A stretch of 64,000 nucleotides of DNA from Macrolepiota albuminosa (taxonomy: Eukaryota > Basidiomycota > Agaricomycetes > Agaricales > Agaricaceae). This document shows, piece after piece, positions 36,742-48,622 of the stretch. How positions within the stretch are numbered: the stretch's first letter is position 1; each line of letters begins with the position of its first letter. Both the position numbers and the translations under genes were made by a program. The notes under the pieces were generated by a model. The model was not told the origin of the DNA and did not search any database. It saw only the letters and a list, made by a program, of their open reading frames with translations. The DNA lies in assembly GCA_027475525.1 (NCBI GenBank), contig JAMWFC010000114.1, forward strand, positions 186,001-250,000. Reading direction: 5' to 3'.

Positions 36742-37667
36742 GAATCAGATGGGAGCGAGGTATTCTGGGTTCTGGGTATAGAAAGGGAAAGGCTTATGTC
36801 TTTGGAAACGATGTCGATGAGGTCTTCGTTGAAGAGCAACTATGTGAATAGGTTCTAATAGAGCAGTCATTCAGTCTACCAATAGAGGATTCCTTGGGAA
36901 GCTTGGCATTTGTGACGTTTTCAATTACATAAACTATCTATCAGATTAATGTATAAATGACAACTGTTTTAACTTTGAACTGCTGGGAAGTCACAGTACA
37001 GGGCTAAACAGATGGTGAAGCGAGTGTACTATACACGGATTGGGTTCATGATGGGCAATGATTGTGTCTGTCGATGCAGGGCAGCATGTGCCTCCAGAGA
37101 TGGGCTTTTTGATAGATGAAGTGGCCAGGGTGGTGATAAGTGGGCTCCTGGATGAGCAGGTAAACACTTTTTAAGCCATTCATGGAGGTCCTGGGGAAGC
37201 ATCAGGCATTGACTTCAGAGGAGAAGGCAGAGGCTGTTGAGACTTCACATGTCTTTGCATGTGTGCATCAATTGATCACTAGACGACAAAGGAATCAGGG
37301 TCACAGTCCAAGGGTTATGCAGACAAAGGTGAAGATATATATATATGGACAAGGGTGACAATCACCCTCAGTTGTTATTCAGAGACTGAGGGTGAGTGTG
37401 CAGTTTGCTACTTACACAAATGATTTACTTACACATGCTGTAGAATATTATCTTAGGTATGCAAATACAATCATTATACAGAGACTGAGAAGTAACTCCT
37501 GTGTTATTTAAGCATACTTGTACAAGGTTAACACTTCTAACAGGTTATAAGCTGGTCCTGTACTGCTTTTTAAAAGTGATATTCTTCTTGTAAGCTACTG
37601 CTGTGCTTAGCTTCTGCCAGACTAACTGTCCAATATATTATATTAATCTCATTCAACACTATCTGCT
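36742..37667. other. Transition from host DNA to CpG-poor repeat DNA
   Basis: After about 36900 CpG dinucleotides become rare and the sequence AT-rich. The stretch probably holds the 5' LTR/leader of the old Copia relic; LTR ends could not be fixed by eye. Confidence 0.4.
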
Positions 37668-39180
37668 ATGGCACCAATGCCTAAAAATGCTCCAGACCCT
37701 CCCAAGATTTTCTTTGCAATGTAAATCAAAGTAATATTATTGACAACTCTGCCAACCCAATGGTCTTTCTTGTGGGTAAGATTATGTTCTTCTGGATAGG
37801 CCATATCTTTGACAAAGGCAATGGTAAGTATGCTGAGTGAGTATATGTCACAAAACTTGAGCTTTCAATAGTGCAATTGTTGGGACTATGTACATATTCA
37901 ATTTTATACCTCACCACATGCTACCTATGAGCCAAGGGCTTACTATGCTTGGACTTCAAATCAATGCTTTGCATGCTAATTTTCAAAGCATACACTCTCA
38001 CCATCTAAGCAGAAGCTGTGTGTTGAGGAGGAGAATTTGAAATCCTGTAGTCCTATCTGAAGAATCATCCATAGTGGTGCTATTCTAGTCAAACAGGCAA
38101 GGAAGCTCTTACTACAAAGTGCTCCTTATCCAAACCACTCCTGAAGACAATCAACACAACATTCAAGAAGATCAATCATGTGTTTGATGCTGGCAAAATA
38201 ACAAAGGACTTGTTGAAGTTGATAGCCATACTGTCTGCCTTATCCAACAAATTCTTTGTGCACATCTGGTCAATTATCTTCCATAACCTGGAGCAAGCTA
38301 GTGACACTGTAAAATATGAACTGACTGAGATCAGATGCTTCTTGGAAGCAGAACAGATGCTTTTGGATGCTGACAAGCCATTCTCTCTCATATTTCTCAT
38401 CAATTCAGCTCATGCCACTCTCTGTGCCAAGTCATCCTAGACAAAGAACCTCAATTGCATGATATGCAAAGCTTGGAAGCACTCTGCCAATATCTACATT
38501 GGCCACACTGCCCCATAGTTCATCTTAGAGGATAGTGCAATAGAGAGAAAATCAGCTGAAGAATTAAAGCAAGCCTGCCTAGCTTATGACAACAAAATGG
38601 AATGAGAAAGAAAAGAAGGAGAGAACAACATCAAAAGTCATTTTCATCCCAGCTAATAGAAGTGCATTTACTTTGAAGAATGACTTGGCAATGATTGCAG
38701 CATATCTTGCCATGCAGATAGCAAAGACAAACATTATACATACAGATGACAGATTTTGCTAGTCTCAGTTCTGATGTGTTACTCACTGCTGAGTCTCTAG
38801 CTGATGCAGAAGAATTGGAGTTTGATTTGTAGGTTGTCTTTGAGGAAGAGTCTGACTGGATGATAGAGGCTGAAACAGACATCAATGAAAACAAGACCAC
38901 CATGCTTGATACTGAAGACTACAAATCAGCCCTATAATATAAGGATCAAACATCAGAACTATTTTATCTTGACTCAGATGTGACAGTCTATATCTCTTCT
39001 AATCAAAACAACTTTATCAGAGTTGACCTGATTTTTAAAAGGAAAATATGTAAAGTAGGAGGCTCTTCTATTGTGGCTATTAGCATAGACACTATTTGTA
39101 TGAATATTACTGAGAAAGTAGGAGAAAATCTGGGTAGACTTGATAGAACTAGTGGCAGTCACTTCTTGCACAGGAAATAA
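37668..39180 (+). pseudogene. Decayed Copia-type gag and protease relic (old element)
   Basis: An ATG at 37668 opens MAPMPKNAPDPPKIFF and is soon followed by stops. Between 38176 and 38600 the frame resembles Copia Gag: KFFVHIWSIIFHNLEQ, FLINSAHATLCAKS, and a damaged zinc knuckle (LNCMICKAWKHSANIYIGHT, where the last Cys became Tyr), then a KSAEELKQACLAYDNK linker. At about 38965-39150 YLDSDVTVYISSNQNNFIRV and GGSSIVAISIDTICMNI match the Copia aspartic protease region, with DSD where active enzymes have DSG. Many stops and near absence of CpG show an old, heavily mutated copy. It lies on the + strand, opposite to the younger element inserted downstream. Confidence 0.5.
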
Positions 39181-39823
39181 CTATATCATAAATGTTGTTA
39201 ATAATTACATAGATAAACTGTGGTTAATTCTATTGAAATCAGAAGACAACAGCTTTTATGAACTTAAGGCTTTAGTATGTGATTGAAGATATTGAATTGG
39301 AGATAGATCACAATGGAGAACTCAATGGAGAACTCAATGGAGAATATTACAAAGAGTGGTATCAGCGAAAAAGCATTATCTTAGAAGTTGAAGCATCTTA
39401 CATCTTGATATACATAGAAAAAAATGCATCACACATTATAAGAAAAAGCACATGCAATGACACTCACTGTAAAATGCCAATCTTTCATGTAGAATGAATT
39501 CTACTTAATGGCTACTTACTTTTAAGGAAAGATAAAGACTTCAGCTATATACAATATAACATCTGACAAGCTATGGTACAATAAGACATCATTATACTCA
39601 TATATCTAAGAGATAGATTGTTAAGTGTTTATGTTAATTTTAAATTTTCACAATTTTATAATATTTGAATGCTTAATAGAATGTGTATTTATCAGATATA
39701 ATTCCAACTCAAAAGCCTATAGATGCTATAATCAGATAGCAAAGAAAGTATACAGCATATATCACATACAGTTCATAGAAACTATGATGACATCTCACAG
39801 CCCTCATTTAAATAGCAACTACA

Positions 39824-39828
39824 CAAAC
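39824..39828. repeat. Target-site duplication, left (CAAAC)
   Basis: CAAAC directly flanks the left LTR and is repeated at 46137-46141. A 5-bp duplication is typical of Copia integrases. Confidence 0.8.
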
Positions 39829-40124
39829 TGTAATCCTGGATCTAAATAGGTACAAACACAGATGAAAAGTCTCAGTGTCGTGTCACAATGGAGGAAACAA
39901 CTTTTATTGCACCTAAATAGGTACGAACACAGATGAAACTGTATGTTATAATGGTCATGAATATATGTGTACCTGACAATGGTTAAGAATGAACTTACAG
40001 TCTCAGTGTCGTGTCACAATGGAGGAAACAACTGAAACTGTAAAAGCGCGTGGCAGACGAATGATGTGGCAAGTATCACATGGCTGATTGGATATGGAAA
40101 AACCAGGCAGGAAGGAGTCCAACA
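39829..40124 (-). repeat. 3' LTR of the Copia element
   Basis: 296 bp, about 94.6% identical to the other LTR by eye (16 differences, all transitions). Carries internal repeats: two copies of GTACRAACACAGATGAAA and two of CTCAGTGTCGTGTCACAATG. Confidence 0.93.
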
Positions 40125-40167
40125 CAACCCCATCGCCGTAGAAGAGAAGTAACGTGAAAATAGAAAA

Positions 40168-41640
40168 TTATTGCCTAACAAGACCTAGGCCGACCACAAA
40201 ATGATCATGTAAGACATGCGATGATGCCTTAGTGAGAATGTCCGTGACCATGTCAGAGGTTGATACCCAAGTGGGTTCAAAAGAGCCAGATAAGAAATGC
40301 TCATGAAGGAAATGATAACGAATATCAATATGTTTAGAATGTGAATTTGTAGAGTTGGATGTTGCAATGTTGATGGCACTTCGATTATCACAGATAAGTG
40401 GAAAAGGCTGGGGAACCGGCATGGAAAGCGACATAAGAAGTAAACAAATCCAGATTGCTTCATGCATAGCATGCACCATCGACATGTATTCAGCTTCAGT
40501 AGAGGATAGGGCCACTGTGCGTTGCCAAACAGAAGACCAGGAAACAAGGGATGAAAAAATGAAAAACGCATATCCAGAAACACTGTGCCGAGTTGAAGAA
40601 TCAGAAGCCCAGTCTGCATTGATGAAACCACAACCACGAGGAACTAAAAGTCGTATCGGCGGGTGATCCTCGGGATCATTGAAGTTATAGAGAAGTGCAA
40701 AGTCGATTGTGCCTAGCAGATACCTGAGAACACCCTTGGCAGCCAGGAAGTGTGCATGCGTTGGACAAGAATTAAACTGGCCCAGGCTCATAGCTGTGAA
40801 GGCTAAATCAGGCTGTGTGCAGAGGCTGAGGTAAAGAATTGAGCCAACCAGACGTTGATAGTGGAGTGGTAGAGACGCATCCGGAATATCAGGAAGTGCA
40901 TTCACCGGTGGATCAGGGAGTGAGTGAAGGGAATGATATAGTGGCACAGTAGCCACCTTAGCCTCAAGCATATTGTAAGTCGATAAGAGGTCCGTTATGA
41001 AACCTTTCTGGGAAAGCCAAAGTTTGCGTTGGCCACGGTCCCTATCCACTCGGATCCCCAAATACAGCATTGTGGGGCCAGAATCGACAACTTCAAAGCG
41101 CTCATTGAGACGGCGTATAAGCCAAAGGTATAATGGAACAGAGTTAGTCGCATTCAGTCCATCATTGACATGTATGCATACTATGATAAAAAGCCTTGAG
41201 CCATCAGAAGGCATTGGAATTGAAGCGTCTGGAGGCTCATTGAAATAGCCGAGGAAAACAGCATGGTCAACTTTACAGCAAATAAGGCCCAAGTCCTCGA
41301 GAGCGTGATGAAGAATAGTGTAACATTCATGAGATGATTGCTTCAAAACATATAGTGCCCAAAGCAATCGGTAGCATATCGATGGATCTGCTTCTGGAAA
41401 GCCTGGGACCTGTTTGCAATACACTTCATGGGAAAGAGGAGCATTCAGAAAGGCAGTTTTAACATTGAATGTGAAGAGATAATAATTGTATTTTGCCACA
41501 TAAGCAAAAGTGATCCTGATACTTGTTAATTTCACAACAGGAGCGTAAGTGGAGCCATAATCTTCTGGCCATTGACTAAAGCCTTGAGCGACTAGCCGGG
41601 CCTTCTCTTTACCACAAATTATGTGTCTATCAGCATCCAA
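40168..41640 (-). pseudogene. Copia reverse transcriptase-RNase H region, catalytically dead
   Basis: Begins in the frame KLDADRHIICGKEKARLVAQ, then YAPVVKLTSIRITFA, FNVKTAFLNAPL, CIHVNDGL, LSSTEAEYM, the CDNRSAINIA motif and HIDIRYHFLHEH; it ends at a stop 43 bp before the 3' LTR. In active enzymes the first two motifs read FDVKTAFLN and YVDDG; here two catalytic aspartates are Asn (both explained by G-to-A). RNase H FINADW likewise has Asn for the usual Asp/Cys-Asp. The preceding TGA (41656-41658) separates it from the upstream part. Confidence 0.93.
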
Positions 41641-41655
41641 TTTGTGTGCAAAGAC

Positions 41656-42375
41656 TCATTGGATGCCAATTGGTTTCCGACCCTTAGGTAAAAGTGCGAC
41701 CCTAAACACCCCTTGAGCACATAAGCTGTCCATCTCCCGTTGCATTGCAGCACGCCATACATCGGCATTGGGACGTCGAATAGCTTCATTATAGTGGTTG
41801 GGAGGTTTGGACAGGTCGAAAGGACGAGTTGACTTAAAAGGAATGGGGTCAGGTCTGAATGTAACCAATGCTTTATATTCTGCAATTGTCGCATGTTCGA
41901 GGGCACATGCTTCATCGGAAGAATGTGAAAAAGATGCAGTTGAGAGAAGGGATTGAAAATCGAGTATGGCAGGTAAGACTTGATCAGAGAGCAATGTGCG
42001 AGCAGCACAATCTGCATGTAGTTGAACAAGATGTTCATTCTTTCCAGTCAATTCTTCAATATAAGCATGGCCTTTAACAGTCGGGATGACTTGTCGTCAT
42101 GGGCGCTGCAGAATTGGAACTGGAATAGACTCTTGTGACAATGGATCCAAAGTTAAAGGCGTATCTGAACAAGACTGATAAGGCAAATTGGGAGGTGCTG
42201 AATTGCAACGAGGGGGCGAGGTAACAGGGGAAGTGAGAATCAAATTGTCATCAGATGGAGATTGAGGGGGAGGGGAACATATCCGTCTGATCGGACTAGA
42301 GCAAAGATGACCAGGGACCGATTCGTCAAATATGACGTTCTGCAAAAAAAAATACTTGCCCTTCAGATCACGCAC
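41656..42375 (-). pseudogene. Copia integrase C-terminus/RT connection region, fragmented
   Basis: WWVRDLKGKYFFLQNVIFDE and PVPILQRP*RQ are followed in frame by GKNEHLVQLHADCAARTLL and IRRPNADVWRAAMQREMDSL, LLPKGRKPIGIQ. This is the usual linker between integrase and reverse transcriptase. TGA stops split it. Confidence 0.8.
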
Positions 42376-42576
42376 CCACCAGCCTAAACGGTCTTCATCG
42401 TAGCCGACAAAGATGGCCTCAAAATGTTGACCTGATCCCTTGGCTCAAATTTCATTCAGGTATAAAACAAAACAGTGACAACCCCAGACGCAGAGATGAG
42501 AAAGATCAGGTTTTGCGTTCTCCATGATCTCATATGGGGTTGTTAATAAAGGTAGAGTGGAGGTGGGTAAGCGATT

Positions 42577-44262
42577 TCAAAGATATTGAGTGGTGAGAAT
42601 TGCATCACCAAGGAAAGACATGGGGAGGCCCGACCAAGCTATCATGGCCTGTGCAGAGTCCTCAATTGTCCTAATGTACCTCTCGGCCTTGCCATTTTGC
42701 TGGTGTGCATAGGGAGCAGTTGCCTGATGTGCAATTCCTCGAGATACCAAGTAGTTCCGCATTTCATCAGATACAAATTCCTTCGCATTGTCTGAACAAA
42801 TAGCCCAAATATAATTCCCCGATTTCAGTTCCCAAGAAGCTTCAACACACTTGTAATGTCGAAATGCTTGAGCCCGAGATGCTAACAATTCCGTACTGCC
42901 ATAATTTGAGTAATCATCGAGAATGGAATGAAAATGATTTGTGTGACCGTTGGAAAATGAGATCCCAAATGGACCACATGTGTCCATATAAAGAAGTTTG
43001 CAAACACTAGATGTGTGGTGTTGTAAATGGTCGAACGGCCTGGCAGGTCTCTTTCCAAGGATGCACGGAATACAATGATCATTGTTAAAGGAGCCTTTGT
43101 ACGCAACCCCAGTTGCGTAGTTCTTTGTCAATAACGCTTTTATGGTATCATGGCCAGGGTGACCAAAACGGGCATGCCAAAGCGCCGGCGTAACATCCAG
43201 TCGGGGAAACAAATCTGAAACAAGTGCAAGGAAAGCAATTGACGGAGAAGGAGTGATAGGTGGAGGAGGAAGAAAGTCACAAAACAAGAAGGACAGACGA
43301 TTATGAATCGATGCCTTGATGGAATTGTCAATCAGGAAAGTAATTGATGATGGGAAAAATATGGACGTGGAATCCCATTCAAATAAGATTTTCAAGTCGT
43401 GTTCGACCATTGATCTAACCGACAATAAATTGATTGGCACGTCAGGTGCGTAAAAGCAATCTTCGAGCGTGATGACAATATTCTTACTCTCAGTATGTGT
43501 CCAAAAGCAAACCTGACCATGTGCAAGAGTGTTCAGAGTCCTACAATTTGCGGTATCCACTGGAACCGCTCGATCAACATCATATGTCCAGAAAAATTGA
43601 CGATCATGAATTATATGCATCGTGCACCCTGAGTCCAGTATGGAGTTAAATTGAGTAGAAATAGAAGCCAGAGCTATGGGAGATGCCGATTGTAGGAAAA
43701 CTTTGTAAGATGGCTGAGAAAGTCGAGATTCAGAAGACACATAAGCAGTCAAATCGATGTTATTGGTGTTGTCATCAGCAATAGAAACATCTTGCTCATC
43801 AATTTTGTCAATAAATGGTAAGGGAGTAGGTATGGGTTGAGTGTCTGTGGTAGCTATATTTGCCTTAGAATAGGAACGGACAGGGTCGCGACCATTCTCC
43901 ATCCCACCACCTTTGGACCAACACGTTTCTATGGTGTGACCATTCATGTTGCAATTTGTGCATGTTATATGAGGGCGAGGATTATTCGATTCTAGGGGAA
44001 CAGTAGCATTATTATTCGAAGTATTGCCTAAAGCAGGATTGGTGAGAGATGGACCAGGTGATTGTGTAGTGGGTTGGACAGGACAAGGTCGGAGAGAAAG
44101 TGCCAGGCAATGACGTTCAGCGTCCATGTTCATCACTCTAGTCGCGAGTTGAGCGAAATCGTACTTTCTATTAGGGCCTGAGGTCTCCCAAGACAGACAA
44201 ACTTTTTCTTTCAGAACGGACCAATGATCTCCATTTGGTAAGCCATCTACGAACTTCTGCAT
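42577..44262 (-). pseudogene. Copia Gag C-terminus, protease and integrase core
   Basis: In order: FVDGLPNGDHWSVLKEKV (Gag), a CCHC knuckle CTNCNMNGHTIETC, protease ILDSGCTMHI with the active-site DSG intact, the integrase HHCC zinc region (WHARFGHPGHDT, HCIPCILGK), and the DDE core MDTCGPF, DDYSNYG, ICSDNAKEF, HQQNGKAERYI. The 561-codon frame is open but ends at a stop beyond TTQYL. It continues upstream into Gag after stops. Confidence 0.92.
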
Positions 44263-45798
44263 CCGTTGCCATGGAGTGAAATCCCATAGTGTTCCATTTA
44301 ACTGGTGAACTGGTGAACGCCAGGCCTGTACATATGCAGGGACTGAGTTCCCAGACGCTGTTAGAGCAAAGACTTTTGATTTTGTGAATTTTGCGGTCGA
44401 TGCGCTCCCAATCTCAAAGCGTTCACATAAAAAGATGAGAAGTTCACGAGCCAGTCAAATGGGCAAGTCATATGGCCCACCACGCTTAGAAGGAAGAGAA
44501 TCCTGTATATCCTGCGATAACTTCCCTACTAACACATGCTCTACGATGTCGTTGTTCTGCCAGAAGATTCGGTACGCATCCATTTCCTCAGGCGTGGAGT
44601 TGAAGTCATAGTGCGGAGGTAGTGCAACCGGGCTTGTTGGGTCCCAAAGATCACCAACGTTGGGGATCCGACATATGTGCCCTCATAACCCGATGCTTGT
44701 GATTATGCAAGTAACCGCCGACTCTCAGGAGACCCACTCAGTGAAAGAGTGAAGAAGTGGTACTGTAGCAAGGGAAGGTAATTTAATGTCAGAAGGAATA
44801 GAATTAGAAAAAGATGCAGTGTACGCATATTAATTTGTCTCGGAGGCATAGGTAATAGTTGAGGATGAGGAAGCAGAACATGACGTGGTAATGGGGATTA
44901 ATTCGGAATGGGATGAGGAGAAGGACAATTGTTATTATTACAATTCAAATTTAAGTTGCCGAAGTTGTGAAAAGGACAATGATTTGGAATGTGATGAAAA
45001 CAATGCAGAAACTGATCATGGGAAGGAGGTGATACATGAGGTTGTCTGTCGAATGCAGGACCAGAAGAAGCTGAAGAAACAGAGCAATGCAAAGAAGGAG
45101 TAGTAAAAGCTGAGAAAGCCTGAAACTGATCATGTGGAGCATGCATTGATTCAATGTTATGAGAAGAGGCAGATGCAGAAGAGGTAGTACGTGATGGAGG
45201 AAGAGGAATTTCAAAAGGTTGAATTGAAGGGGCACGAACAGAGTGAGAGCGTAAATCCTCGGGACAAACGGAGTTTGCCCGAAAAGCATGAACAGAAGAT
45301 GGACGAGAAATCACTGGGGAATGTAAAACCAAAGAAGGTCTAGAAGGTTGAGAGTATACAGAATTTGGTCGAGAAAGAGGGTCAGATTCAGAGTGGTATG
45401 TATGTACAGATGGAGGTGGAAAAGGAGGTCTCTGAGGTGCTGGAGCATGAAACGTGACAGGTTGAAGGCGATGGTACAGTATTACAATTCGAATGAGAAA
45501 AATTGTAAGGTCTATTATATTGAAAAGTTGGTGGTGTATCGTAAGAATTTAAAATAGGAAATGAGGAATGTGGGCGTTGTTGAATGCGTGGTCCCAGGGT
45601 CAGCAGCTCGGCCATCCGTGGGTCAACCAAGGATCCAGTTGGGGGGAACATCGATGCGTCTTCTTCCTCCCGAGAGTGATGTGAGATATGCCGGTCATCT
45701 AGTGTGCAATTGGACATTACGACGAATATATGCGAAAGAAAGTATTGCCAGCACTGCGTGGAGGCAGCCATGGGTACCTGATAAAGATATTGAGACAA
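44263..45798 (-). pseudogene. Copia Gag N-terminal and leader region, with stops
   Basis: Fragments such as PTSPVALPPHYDFNSTPEEM, NNDIVEHVLVGKLSQDIQD and PSKRGGPYDLPI*LARELLI read in Gag order, with a TGA stop (near 44455) where CGA is likely. A Ser/Pro/His-rich leader follows upstream in broken frames (45332-44898 and 45798-45388). Confidence 0.65.
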
Positions 45799-45829
45799 TA
45801 AGTTGTTCCAGCAAGCCGGGCTCAGAAAA

Positions 45830-45840
45830 GGCCCATAACC
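45830..45840 (-). promoter_or_regulatory. Primer-binding site complementary to an internal (half) initiator tRNA-Met
   Basis: In element sense GGTTATGGGCC directly follows the 5' LTR. It is complementary to GGCCCAUAACC of the initiator tRNA-Met anticodon arm, not to the tRNA 3' end. Drosophila copia and some fungal Copia elements prime with such a half tRNA. Confidence 0.75.
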
Positions 45841-46136
45841 TGTAATCCCAGGTCTAAATAGGTACGAACACAGATGAAAAGTCTCAGTGTCGTGTCACAA
45901 TGGAGGAAACAACTTTTATTGCATCTAAATAGGTACAAACACAGATGAAACTGTATGTTATAATGGTCATGAATATATATGTACCTGACAATGGTTAAGA
46001 ACAAACTTACAGTCTCAGTGTCATGTCACAATGGAGGAAACAACTGAAACTGTAAAAGCGCGTGGCAGATGAATGATGTGGCAAGTATCATGTGGCTGAT
46101 CAGATATGGAGAAACCAGGCAGGAAGGAGTCCAACA
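45841..46136 (-). repeat. 5' LTR of the Copia element
   Basis: 296 bp, element sense starting TGTTGGACTCC and ending TTACA. Flanked by CAAAC (46137-46141). Confidence 0.93.
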
Positions 46137-46141
46137 CAAAC
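46137..46141. repeat. Target-site duplication, right (CAAAC)
   Basis: Matches 39824-39828. Confidence 0.8.
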
Positions 46142-46519
46142 AATATTGAAAGCCCAAGCACAGACTTTCCAGATATGACCATGATTGCAAGAGGCATAGT
46201 GAAGACTCTGACACTGCAAACAATGACAACAAAATCCCTCAAATCCCTGGCTCAATACTTAGCCTACCAAAAAACAATTCTCCTTCAGGACAAGTAGGCA
46301 GCAAATGGCTCTCCTCAGGCAGAAGAACCAGCATCTCAACTGCAGTTGCAAAAAAAAAATTATGAATTATGCACTGAAAAAATGGTAAAAAAATCTAGAG
46401 ATGTTGTTGCTGAACATGTCAGACAGAGCAGAGTTGAATAAAAGCAAGCTCCCAATGAATAGCAAGAAGTCTCAGGAGCAGACATGATTAGAATGGAGCC
46501 AAATCTTAACCAAGTACTT

Positions 46520-46741
46520 GTCAGGAGACTCCTCATTCCTTCTCTTGTTCACTCCTCATTCTTTTATTTTCTCTTCATTCATTTTCTTATTTCTTCTGTC
46601 ATTCTTTTACTTTACTGCTTTTATTCTTTCAACACTATCTATTAGTACTACTTTCAGTTTTGGAGGTGCTCTGGTTCTTTAGCTATCATTTAAACAAGTG
46701 TGTCCTCTTTAACACCATATACAGACTGCTTATATAAGCCA
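46520..46741 (+). repeat. Dispersed repeat, copy 1 (second copy 63784-64000)
   Basis: A pyrimidine-rich stretch followed by TTCAACACTATCTATTAGTA, GAGGTGCTCTGGTTCTTTAG and ACAGACTGCTTA is shared with the right end of the window in the same orientation, with scattered differences. Confidence 0.8.
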
Positions 46742-47264
46742 GAGTTTGCTCCTTATTTGTGCAATTATTTGTTTAGGCAATTTTTGAGTTTTTTTTAAGG
46801 CTCTGTTATCTTATACAGTTGTTTTCCATGCTTCAGAGGCCCCAGAAGCATCAATCCTGACATAGGAAATCCCTAAACTTGTTCTCTTTGGATCTCTCTT
46901 TGACAGGTGAGTAGTTGTTATAATATTATTAGTATATACTTTAATATACTTTGGATCTCCCTCTACCAGCTGTGTGACTGAGCCATAGCCTCCAGAGGTT
47001 GCCTTTACATCTATATCTTAGAATAACTAGTACTCAATAGAAGTAAATTCACATGTCAAATATATAAGCATAAAAGTGTATCATATTATTCTAATAATTT
47101 AAGTTTCTGTCAGAAGACCAGTCTCAGACCATGTCCAACCCTATTTTGAGCTTAGTCTGACAATGTGCCTATTTTTGGCACATCTGAATGACCACTTTAT
47201 TTATCCTTTTCTCTTTTGTCTTCTAGTAGTCAACCTTGATAAGTCATATGCATAGACCTTATTT

Positions 47265-47413
47265 AGCATTGATTATTGTTAGTCATACTCCTTTATATAC
47301 CAAGGCCCAATTAGTAAACAGTTATTAGTAATAGCATAGCCACCAATATAGTATATAATGGCAAATAGAATATCTTCAGGCTGAACAATAGCAGTATTCT
47401 TCTGGCCTACATA
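47265..47413 (+). repeat. Decayed direct repeat R1, copy 1 (copy 2 at 48059-48214)
   Basis: Shared segments include TTAGTCATACTC, AATATAGTATATAA and TGAACAATAGCA. Identity by eye is high but imperfect. Confidence 0.75.
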
Positions 47414-47424
47414 TCAAATAAACT

Positions 47425-47572
47425 GTAAGCTCTCTAACAATGTCTGACTACTTAGCTAGCTTTACTAGTCTCTCATCTAACTCTTGCTTTTACATCCACT
47501 CAACTCTTGCTTGTCACTGGTGCTCACTGGCTCCATAGAAGGAGTTTCACAGATGTTAAGTATTCCTCTTAT
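47425..47572 (+). repeat. Decayed direct repeat R3, copy 1 (copy 2 at 49486-49638)
   Basis: Shared segments include GTAAGCTCTCTA, ACTCTTGCTTGTC and GAGTTTCACAGATGTTAAG. Confidence 0.75.
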
Positions 47573-47897
47573 AATTTCAGCTACCCATTTTCATTCTTCA
47601 TAGTAAGCATGCAGAGTCACATCGAACTATGAGCCAAAGAGTGTTTTTGTATTTTCCATGCTTAAAACTTCTATGTGATGCTACTCCATTATATTAAAAA
47701 ATTTTTGCTGAGAATATTCTTTTTCCATTGTATACATGAGTTAAAAAATGGTATTTGTATAAATACTGAGTTGCCAGAGTGCACTCATAAAGATCAGAGA
47801 GAACAGTTTCTACAACACACCATACCCACATATACTTACTAGACATTTGCATAGACTGGTACTTTGTATCAGTTGCCTTCTCTAGATATCTATTGAT

Positions 47898-47999
47898 GAC
47901 ACCCAAAAGTTGGTCAGTAGCAGACACAGTTTATAGCTACTAACTTGGAAATAATGTGTTGGACATGTTAAGTATGTGAAGGAGTCAGGTCTCAGAAAA
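47898..47999 (+). repeat. Decayed direct repeat R2, copy 1 (copy 2 at about 48225-48328)
   Basis: Shared segments AAAAGTTGGTCAGTAGCAGA and CACAGTTTA.AGCTACTAAC and GCAGGTCTCAGAAAA-like end. Confidence 0.7.
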
Positions 48000-48058
48000 T
48001 ATGCCAATAAACAGATTATGCAGTAAGGAAAGGTGTGAGTCAGCAAGAAGAATGCACT

Positions 48059-48214
48059 AGCATCAATTATTATTAGTCATACTCTATTACATACCAGGGC
48101 CTGATTAGTTAAGCAGTATTAATCATAGCATAGCTACTAATATAGTATATAAAGGCAGCCTGTAGATAAAATATTCCCAGGTTGAACAATAGCAATATTC
48201 TTCTAGCCTATACA
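48059..48214 (+). repeat. Decayed direct repeat R1, copy 2
   Basis: Pairs with 47265-47413. Confidence 0.75.
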
Positions 48215-48224
48215 TTGATGATGC

Positions 48225-48328
48225 TCAAAAGTTGGTCAGTAGCAGACACAGTTTACAGCTACTAACCTAGAAATATGCATTGGGTGCATTAAATGTATTG
48301 AGGAAGTCCCAGGCAGGTCTCAGAAAAC
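48225..48328 (+). repeat. Decayed direct repeat R2, copy 2
   Basis: Pairs with 47898-47999; R1 copy 2 and R2 copy 2 are adjacent here but about 480 bp apart in the first set. Confidence 0.7.
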
Positions 48329-48608
48329 AAATCAAGTAATAGTTTAAATGGCAAAAAACAGTTCAGTTTGATAAAAAAAGTCAGTAAGAAATGTGCAGTA
48401 AAAGAAGAGCACCAACAAACAAGTGCATCTAAAAAATGAGAGAGTAAATATAAGTAAGATGTATCAAAAAGACAAGAGGCTTAGCAATGACTAAGCTGCA
48501 AAATGCCTGCTGTAAGTGCAAGGCATGTAGGTTTCATAAGCATAACTGCAGCAAGCAGGTAAAAAGTGTTCAGACAATTGGCAACTTTGAACTAAGTCAG
48601 CTCAAAAG

Positions 48609-48622
48609 AAATCTGAACTGTA
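48609..48622. repeat. SINE target-site duplication, left
   Basis: AAATCTGAACTGTA, 14 bp, identical to 48988-49001. Confidence 0.8.

Larger units (their letters stand above)
39829..46136 (-). mobile_element. Ty1/Copia LTR retrotransposon, full length but inactivated, nested in older repeat DNA
   Basis: The 6.3-kb element lies on the minus strand. It has 296-bp LTRs at both ends (TGTTGG...TTACA in element sense), a CAAAC target-site duplication, a primer-binding site next to the 5' LTR (45830-45840), and Gag, protease, integrase, reverse transcriptase and RNase H in the Copia order. The frame is broken by several TGA stops that fit C-to-T or G-to-A changes (e.g. 41656-41658, where IGIQ*VFAHKLD was probably W; 42097-42099; near 44450). 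Both LTRs differ at 16 sites, all transitions. The element retains CpG and so is younger than the CpG-free DNA around it. Confidence 0.93.
46142..48608. other. CpG-depleted, decayed repeat DNA
   Basis: AT-rich with only isolated CpG. No intact gene. Contains decayed direct repeats listed separately and probably the continuation of the DNA interrupted by the Copia element. Confidence 0.6.

Noticed and set aside
39829..40124. Short internal repeats in the LTR as a CRISPR-like array
   Set aside because: Only two copies of each unit with no regular spacers, inside a retrotransposon LTR in a fungal genome.
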